Of a stretch of 10,375 nt of DNA, positions 7,274-10,375 are shown piece by piece. This stretch comes from an uncultured Acidiphilium sp. (lineage in GTDB: Bacteria; Bacillota; Clostridia; Christensenellales; Borkfalkiaceae): positions 1 to 10,375 of the forward strand of contig CABUWK010000055.1 in assembly GCA_902495325.1 (NCBI GenBank). The letters are read 5' to 3'. Within the stretch, counting starts at the first letter, position 1, and each line of letters starts with the position of its first letter. The notes under the pieces are model-generated. The model was not told where the DNA came from, did not search any database, and worked only from the letters and a program-made list of their open reading frames with translations. Made by a program: the position numbers and the translations under genes.

Positions 7274-8759
7274 ATACGCATCTCCTTATCGCATCCTTCC
7301 ATCCGGAATACATGCGGCTGTAATATTGTACGCTCTCCCGCGAAAGATCGGGATAAAAAATCTTTTCGCGGCGGCGATATTCGTCAAGTCTGTCGGGATC
7401 GATCATCCCGAGCCCTATCCCGCACAAAAACGCGGCGCCGAGCGCGGTGCTCTCCTGTTCTTCCGGGCGATCGACCGGAATTCCGAGAAGACTCGCCTGA
7501 AAACCCATAAGAAAGTCGTTTGCGGAAGCTCCTCCGTCCGTGCGGATCTCGCCGATCGAAACGCCGCTCTCTTCCGCGGCGGTGTCGGTCAGATCCTTTG
7601 CGGAATATGCCATCGCTTCGAGCGCAGCCCGCGTGACGTGCGCTTTAGTGCTCGCCCTCGTAAGCCCCGAGATCAGACCTTTCGCGTTCCCTTTCCAATA
7701 GGGTGCGCCGAGCCCGGTGAACGCCGGCACGAGATATACCCCGCCGTTATCGGGTACGCTTGTCGCAAGTTCCTCGCTTTCCGCGGAAGTGCGGAAAAAA
7801 CCGAGGGAATCGCGCAGCCACTGCACGGTGCTGCCCGCATTGAACACGCTGCCCTCGAAGGCGTAAGTCGTTTTGCCGCCGATTCTCGCAGCGACTGTCG
7901 TTATCAGACCTTTTTGCGAGATAAACGGCTTATAGCCCGTGTTACATAACATGAAAAGCCCCGTTCCATAGGTGATCTTGCTCATGCCTTCCTTAAGGCA
8001 CGCCTGCCCGATCAGCGCGGCTTGCTGGTCTCCCGCAACGCCGCACACGGGAATGTGTTTTCCGCGGTACACAAACTCGCCCGCGCGCTCGTCCGACGAA
8101 ATGATACGGGGAAGGCTTTCCCGCGGAACGCCGAACAAAGAAAGAAGCCCTTCGTCGTAATCCGAAGTATTCAGATTGAAAAGCATGGTACGGGAAGCGT
8201 TCGTCACGTCTGTCACGAACGACCGCCCGTCCGTCAGTTTGTAAATCAGAAAACTGTCTATCGTGCCGAAGCAAACTTCCCCGCGGGAGAGTTTTTCTCC
8301 GATCTCCGGCACGTTACGGATCAGCCAGCGGATCTTGCTTGCCGAAAAATAAGCGTCCGTCACGAGCCCCGTTTTTCGTCTGATCTCAAAGCCGCACGTT
8401 TTTTCCAGCTCCTTCATCTCTTCCGTTGTCCGGCGGCATTGCCAGATAATCGCGTTATAGAGGGGCTTTCCGCTTTTCCTGTCCCAGGCTACGACCGTTT
8501 CCCTCTGATTGGTGATCCCGATGCCCGCCACCGAAGAGAGGTCGGGCGCGCTCTCCAGCATTTCGATCAGAACGGACATGGTGTTCGCGTAGATCTCGTT
8601 CGCGTTCTCTTCCACAAAAGACGGTTCGGGATAGATCTGCGCGATCGGAGACGAACGCGTCAGAACGAAACGCCTTGCGGAAACGTCATATAAACAAGCC
8701 CTGGTGGAAGTCGTTCCTTCGTCCACGGCGACAATGTATTTCCCGTTGTTTTCCGGCAC
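7254..8759 (-). CDS. glpK: Glycerol kinase
   Basis: This FGGY-family kinase converts glycerol and ATP to glycerol 3-phosphate. The 501-residue product has the N-terminal phosphate loop VDEGTTSTR (12-20), GITNQRET (81-88), IIWQCRRT, GVAGDQQAALIG (240-251), TYGTGLFML, LVPAFTGLGAPYW (343-355), and the C-terminal DGGASANDFLMGFQ (408-421) followed by ESTALGAAFLCGIG. I chose the GTG at 8759: AAAGGAG (8768-8774) lies 8 nt upstream and the product then matches the usual GlpK N-terminus. The frame stays open to 8987, but that extension is the leader and contains a dispersed repeat. The His that HPr phosphorylates in enterococcal and Bacillus GlpK (YHFYG motif) is not seen; the aligned stretch reads FVYRG (229-233). 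It is the first gene of the minus-strand run, divergent from murG. Confidence 0.96.
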   Translation of the reverse strand: MPENNGKYIVAVDEGTTSTRACLYDVSARRFVLTRSSPIAQIYPEPSFVEENANEIYANTMSVLIEMLESAPDLSSVAGIGITNQRETVVAWDRKSGKPLYNAIIWQCRRTTEEMKELEKTCGFEIRRKTGLVTDAYFSASKIRWLIRNVPEIGEKLSRGEVCFGTIDSFLIYKLTDGRSFVTDVTNASRTMLFNLNTSDYDEGLLSLFGVPRESLPRIISSDERAGEFVYRGKHIPVCGVAGDQQAALIGQACLKEGMSKITYGTGLFMLCNTGYKPFISQKGLITTVAARIGGKTTYAFEGSVFNAGSTVQWLRDSLGFFRTSAESEELATSVPDNGGVYLVPAFTGLGAPYWKGNAKGLISGLTRASTKAHVTRAALEAMAYSAKDLTDTAAEESGVSIGEIRTDGGASANDFLMGFQASLLGIPVDRPEEQESTALGAAFLCGIGLGMIDPDRLDEYRRREKIFYPDLSRESVQYYSRMYSGWKDAIRRCVYDGTDL

Positions 8760-8767
8760 TTTGTTAT

Positions 8768-8787
8768 CTCCTTTCCGGTCCGGAAGG
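8768..8787 (-). promoter_or_regulatory. glpK RBS inside a short hairpin
   Basis: On the minus strand the sequence CCTTCC-GGACC-GGAAAGG folds into a 6-bp stem with one bulged A and a 5-nt loop (arms 8782-8787 and 8770-8776). The second arm contains most of the AAAGGAG Shine-Dalgarno (8768-8774). Pairing would reduce access of ribosomes to the GTG start, so the leader may tune glpK translation. The stem is short and could be chance. Confidence 0.4.
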
Positions 8788-8829
8788 CAATACAAAACCG
8801 ATTGCCCCGGCACGGAAAATTTCTTTGCT

Positions 8830-8936
8830 ATAGGCTTAGCATTCGCTATTCCCGATCCCCTTAAAGGCTCCTTTTCCGCCCTTTTTCCCGATTTCTCTGT
8901 TGATGTACGGAAGGTACCGACGAATGCTGAACCTAT
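8830..8936. repeat. Dispersed repeat, copy A, with terminal inverted repeats (MITE/REP-like)
   Basis: Positions 8831-8909 match 10152-10230 at 71 of 79 bases without gaps. Copy A is bounded by 16-bp imperfect inverted repeats: ATAGGCTTAGCATTCG (8830-8845), and 8921-8936, whose reverse complement is ATAGGTTCAGCATTCG (14/16). GTAC occurs at both sides of a 5-nt centre (8905-8908 and 8914-8917). Compared with copy B, the inner part of the right arm is missing. No open reading frame in it looks genuine. It lies in the glpK leader, its right end touching the glpK -10. Confidence 0.75.
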
Positions 8937-8963
8937 TGTATAACATTTCCCGAAAATTTTCAA
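8935..8963 (-). promoter_or_regulatory. glpK promoter
   Basis: Minus-strand TTGAAA (8958-8963) and TACAAT (8935-8940) are separated by exactly 17 bp, and each matches 5 of 6 consensus bases. The predicted transcript starts near 8928 and has a leader of about 170 nt that includes repeat copy A. A perfect 10-bp palindrome, GAAAATTTTC (8952-8961), overlaps the -35 and could be an operator or simply AT-rich promoter DNA. No CcpA-type cre site was recognised. It probably drives the whole glpK-to-CvpA run, possibly helped by internal promoters I could not identify. Confidence 0.6.
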
Positions 8964-8980
8964 GCCAAACGGGCAGAATT

Positions 8981-9010
8981 TCGTCAAATTTTCTCAAGAC
9001 GACACATAAT
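8981..9010 (+). promoter_or_regulatory. Candidate murG promoter giving a leaderless mRNA
   Basis: CATAAT (9005-9010, 5/6) lies 18 bp from a weak -35, TCGTCA (8981-8986, 4/6). Transcription would start at about 9017-9018, which is the A of the murG ATG. A second -10-like TATAAA (9010-9015) lies even closer to the start. No Shine-Dalgarno is present between here and the ATG. Confidence 0.45.
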
Positions 9011-9017
9011 ATAAAAT

Positions 9018-10097
9018 ATGGCAGACATTGTATTTACGGGCGGGGGCACAGCCGGGCACTGCACGCCCAACCTCGCGCTCATCCCTTATCTGAAAGGCGT
9101 TTTCGACGAAGTGTATTATATCGGAAGCGAAAACGGCATAGAAAGAGAACTCGCTGAAAACCGCGGAATCCCATACTATCCGATCGGAGCGGTCAGGCTG
9201 ATCCGGAAATTCACATGGAAAAATTTAGCGATCCCGTGGAAACTTTGCCGCGCCGTTTCTCAGGCAAAAAAGATATTGAAGAAGCTTTCCCCTTCCGTCG
9301 TTTTCTCAAAAGGGGGTTACGTGTCCCTTCCCGTGGCGATCGCCGCGAAAGATCTCGGCATACCCGTGATCACGCACGAATCGGATTATTCCCTCGGGCT
9401 TGCCAATAAAATCGCCGCCCGCTTTTCGGATACCGTTTTAACGTCTTTTGAAGACACGGCAAAAAATCTGCCGAATGCCCGCTGTACAGGAACACCCCTC
9501 CGACGGGAACTCTTTCTTCCCTTCGACCGGAACGCGGTACTCGAAAAATACGGGCTGGAAGGCAAACTTCCCGTTCTTCTCGTAACGGGCGGAAGCAGCG
9601 GAAGCGAAACGCTGAACCGCGCCGTCGAAAAAAGCCTGAAAGAAATTCTGAAAACCTTCGAAGTCGTTCATCTTTACGGAAAAGGGAAATCCTGCGCGCG
9701 GGAAGAAAAAGGCTACCATCCGTTCCCTTTTGCCGATCGCATCGAAGAATTGTTTTCCGTTACCGATTATGCCCTTTCGCGGGCGGGCGCAAACACGCTG
9801 TTCGAGCTTTGCGCAAAATCCGTTCCGACCCTCGCAGTGCCCCTGCCGAAAACCGCATCCCGGGGAGATCAGCTCGAAAATGCGAAATATTTCGGCGATA
9901 ATCGGCTTATAGACGTACTTTATGAAGAAAACCTGAACGAACGGACCCTCGTTTCCGCCTTGAAGAAACTGGTCGCGGACGGAAACGAACTGAAAGCGAA
10001 TTGTCGTAAAAAGCAACTGCACCGCGCAAACCCGATCATCGTAAAATATCTTTCGGCATTCGCAAAAAGAGAAAACCGCGGCGGAAACAAGGCTTAA
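9018..10097 (+). CDS. murG: UDP-N-acetylglucosamine:lipid I N-acetylglucosaminyltransferase
   Basis: MurG converts lipid I to lipid II at the inner face of the membrane, the last cytoplasmic step of peptidoglycan synthesis. The 359-residue GT-B enzyme has the N-terminal glycine loop FTGGGTAGHCTPN (6-18), SKGGYVSLP (97-105), HESDYSLGLANK with His120, a second glycine loop VTGGSSGS (189-196), SRAGANTLFEL (254-264) and the sugar-nucleotide motif SRGDQLENA (281-289, Gln285). The HESD form is typical of Gram-positive MurGs. The ATG at 9018 must be right because the glycine loop starts at residue 8, yet there is no Shine-Dalgarno before it. murG is usually inside the division and cell wall (dcw) cluster; here it stands alone, divergent from glpK and flanked by two copies of a repeat. 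I see no frameshift or missing motif, so it should be functional. Confidence 0.96.
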   Translation: MADIVFTGGGTAGHCTPNLALIPYLKGVFDEVYYIGSENGIERELAENRGIPYYPIGAVRLIRKFTWKNLAIPWKLCRAVSQAKKILKKLSPSVVFSKGGYVSLPVAIAAKDLGIPVITHESDYSLGLANKIAARFSDTVLTSFEDTAKNLPNARCTGTPLRRELFLPFDRNAVLEKYGLEGKLPVLLVTGGSSGSETLNRAVEKSLKEILKTFEVVHLYGKGKSCAREEKGYHPFPFADRIEELFSVTDYALSRAGANTLFELCAKSVPTLAVPLPKTASRGDQLENAKYFGDNRLIDVLYEENLNERTLVSALKKLVADGNELKANCRKKQLHRANPIIVKYLSAFAKRENRGGNKA

Positions 10098-10151
10098 TAC
10101 ACTCTCCGTCGCAGCCTGTTTTTACGGCGGAAAAACCGGAAAAGAAACTTT

Positions 10152-10296
10152 TAGGCTTAGCATTCGCTATCCCTAATTACCTTAAAGGCTTCTTTTCCGC
10201 CCTTTTCCCCGATTTCTCTATTGATGTACGATCAAGTACTATCGATTTCGAAATCTGGAAAAATCATCGGAAAATAAGCTCTTTAAGGCGCGAAGC
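10152..10296. repeat. Dispersed repeat, copy B, a long imperfect palindrome
   Basis: The first 79 bp (10152-10230) are the direct repeat of copy A. Here the right arm is preserved: 10180-10229 pairs with 10236-10288 around the 6-nt loop GATCAA, with roughly 40 of about 50 positions complementary. Shared blocks are CCTTAAAG, GCTT-TTTTCCG, GATTTC, AT-GAT and GTAC. A weak continuation (GCATTCGC at 10160-10167 against GCGAAGC at 10290-10296) extends it outward. It starts 54 bp after the murG stop, so it may also form the 3' hairpin of the murG transcript, although no T-tract follows. Confidence 0.7.
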
Positions 10297-10321
10297 GTTT
10301 TTACGGATGAAAAATCGCGTT

Positions 10322-10350
10322 TTGACAAGGCAAACGCTCAAAATAATACT
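10322..10350 (+). promoter_or_regulatory. Possible rightward promoter at the window end
   Basis: A perfect -35 TTGACA (10322-10327) is followed after 17 bp by AATACT (10345-10350, 4/6). It points to a gene beyond the right edge. The flanking inverted repeat AAACGCTC (10332-10339) / GAGCGTTT (10366-10373) starts in the spacer and ends downstream of the -10, as an operator might. The rest of the non-coding stretch 10098-10375, apart from repeat copy B, shows nothing I can name. Confidence 0.35.
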
Positions 10351-10375
10351 CTTCCGTATATTGCCGAGCGTTTAA

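Noticed and set aside
8022..8693. Plus-strand open frame of 223 codons
   Set aside because: Opposite the well-supported glpK; low-complexity basic translation and no ribosome binding site.
8760..8987. N-terminal extension of glpK by 76 residues
   Set aside because: The open frame passes through a dispersed repeat and the glpK leader. The GTG at 8759 has a strong ribosome binding site and gives the family N-terminus.
8831..10230. Short minus-strand reading frame ending in -SEC then a stop codon, shared by both repeat copies
   Set aside because: Six of the eight base differences between the copies change the amino acid, and neither copy has a start codon with a ribosome binding site nearby, so it looks non-coding. 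A genome-wide set of copies could reopen the question.
10289..10323. Rho-independent terminator for murG
   Set aside because: The TTTTT/AAAAA arms form an AT-only stem with a large bulge on the GC side, and only four T residues follow. The evidence is too weak to call.
1..10375. CRISPR array, tRNA, rRNA, toxin-antitoxin or anti-phage system
   Set aside because: No regularly spaced repeats, no cloverleaf or rRNA-like sequence, and no gene set of these types was seen on either strand.

Overview
The window comes from a bacterial chromosome, most likely a member of the Clostridia (Bacillota) of moderate to fairly high GC. The pointers are an HPr kinase/phosphorylase (HprK) directly downstream of UvrC, a pairing common in clostridial genomes; a MurG whose acceptor-side motif starts HESD, as in Gram-positive MurGs; and strong AAGGAG-type ribosome binding sites. 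Nothing here fixes the genus.

Layout, left to right. Positions 1-179 are AT-rich and look like the promoter-bearing end of an IS3-family (IS150-group-like) insertion sequence whose body lies off the left edge. It has jumped into a Bro-N antirepressor gene (140-784, minus strand) and removed that protein's C-terminus. A compact minus-strand run follows. In transcription order it reads glpK (glycerol kinase), an alpha/beta hydrolase of the monoacylglycerol lipase type, a CCA-adding tRNA nucleotidyltransferase, uvrC, hprK, and a CvpA-like membrane protein with a long unrecognised C-terminal region. Spacing is tight: glpK and the hydrolase overlap by 20 bp, the hydrolase and cca share ATGA, cca and uvrC are 6 bp apart, and hprK and the CvpA-like gene are 15 bp apart. 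The only sizeable internal gap is 82 bp, before hprK. glpK and the lipase-like hydrolase could be metabolic partners (glyceride to glycerol to glycerol 3-phosphate). The other genes are housekeeping functions that share the run.

murG is divergent from glpK and stands alone on the plus strand. The 258-bp divergent region holds a good glpK promoter and a candidate murG promoter placed so that the murG mRNA would be leaderless. murG is flanked on both sides by copies of a roughly 79-bp repeat (71/79 identical, same orientation), one in the glpK leader and one just after murG. Both copies have palindromic structure: terminal inverted repeats in the first, a long imperfect hairpin in the second. 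They look like a MITE-like or REP-like dispersed element. The last 80 bases carry a possible rightward promoter for a gene beyond the window.

No tRNA, rRNA or CRISPR array was seen, and no anti-phage or otherwise new multi-gene system could be supported. The least explained items are the repeat family around murG, the leaderless-looking murG start, and the CvpA-like protein's C-terminal region.
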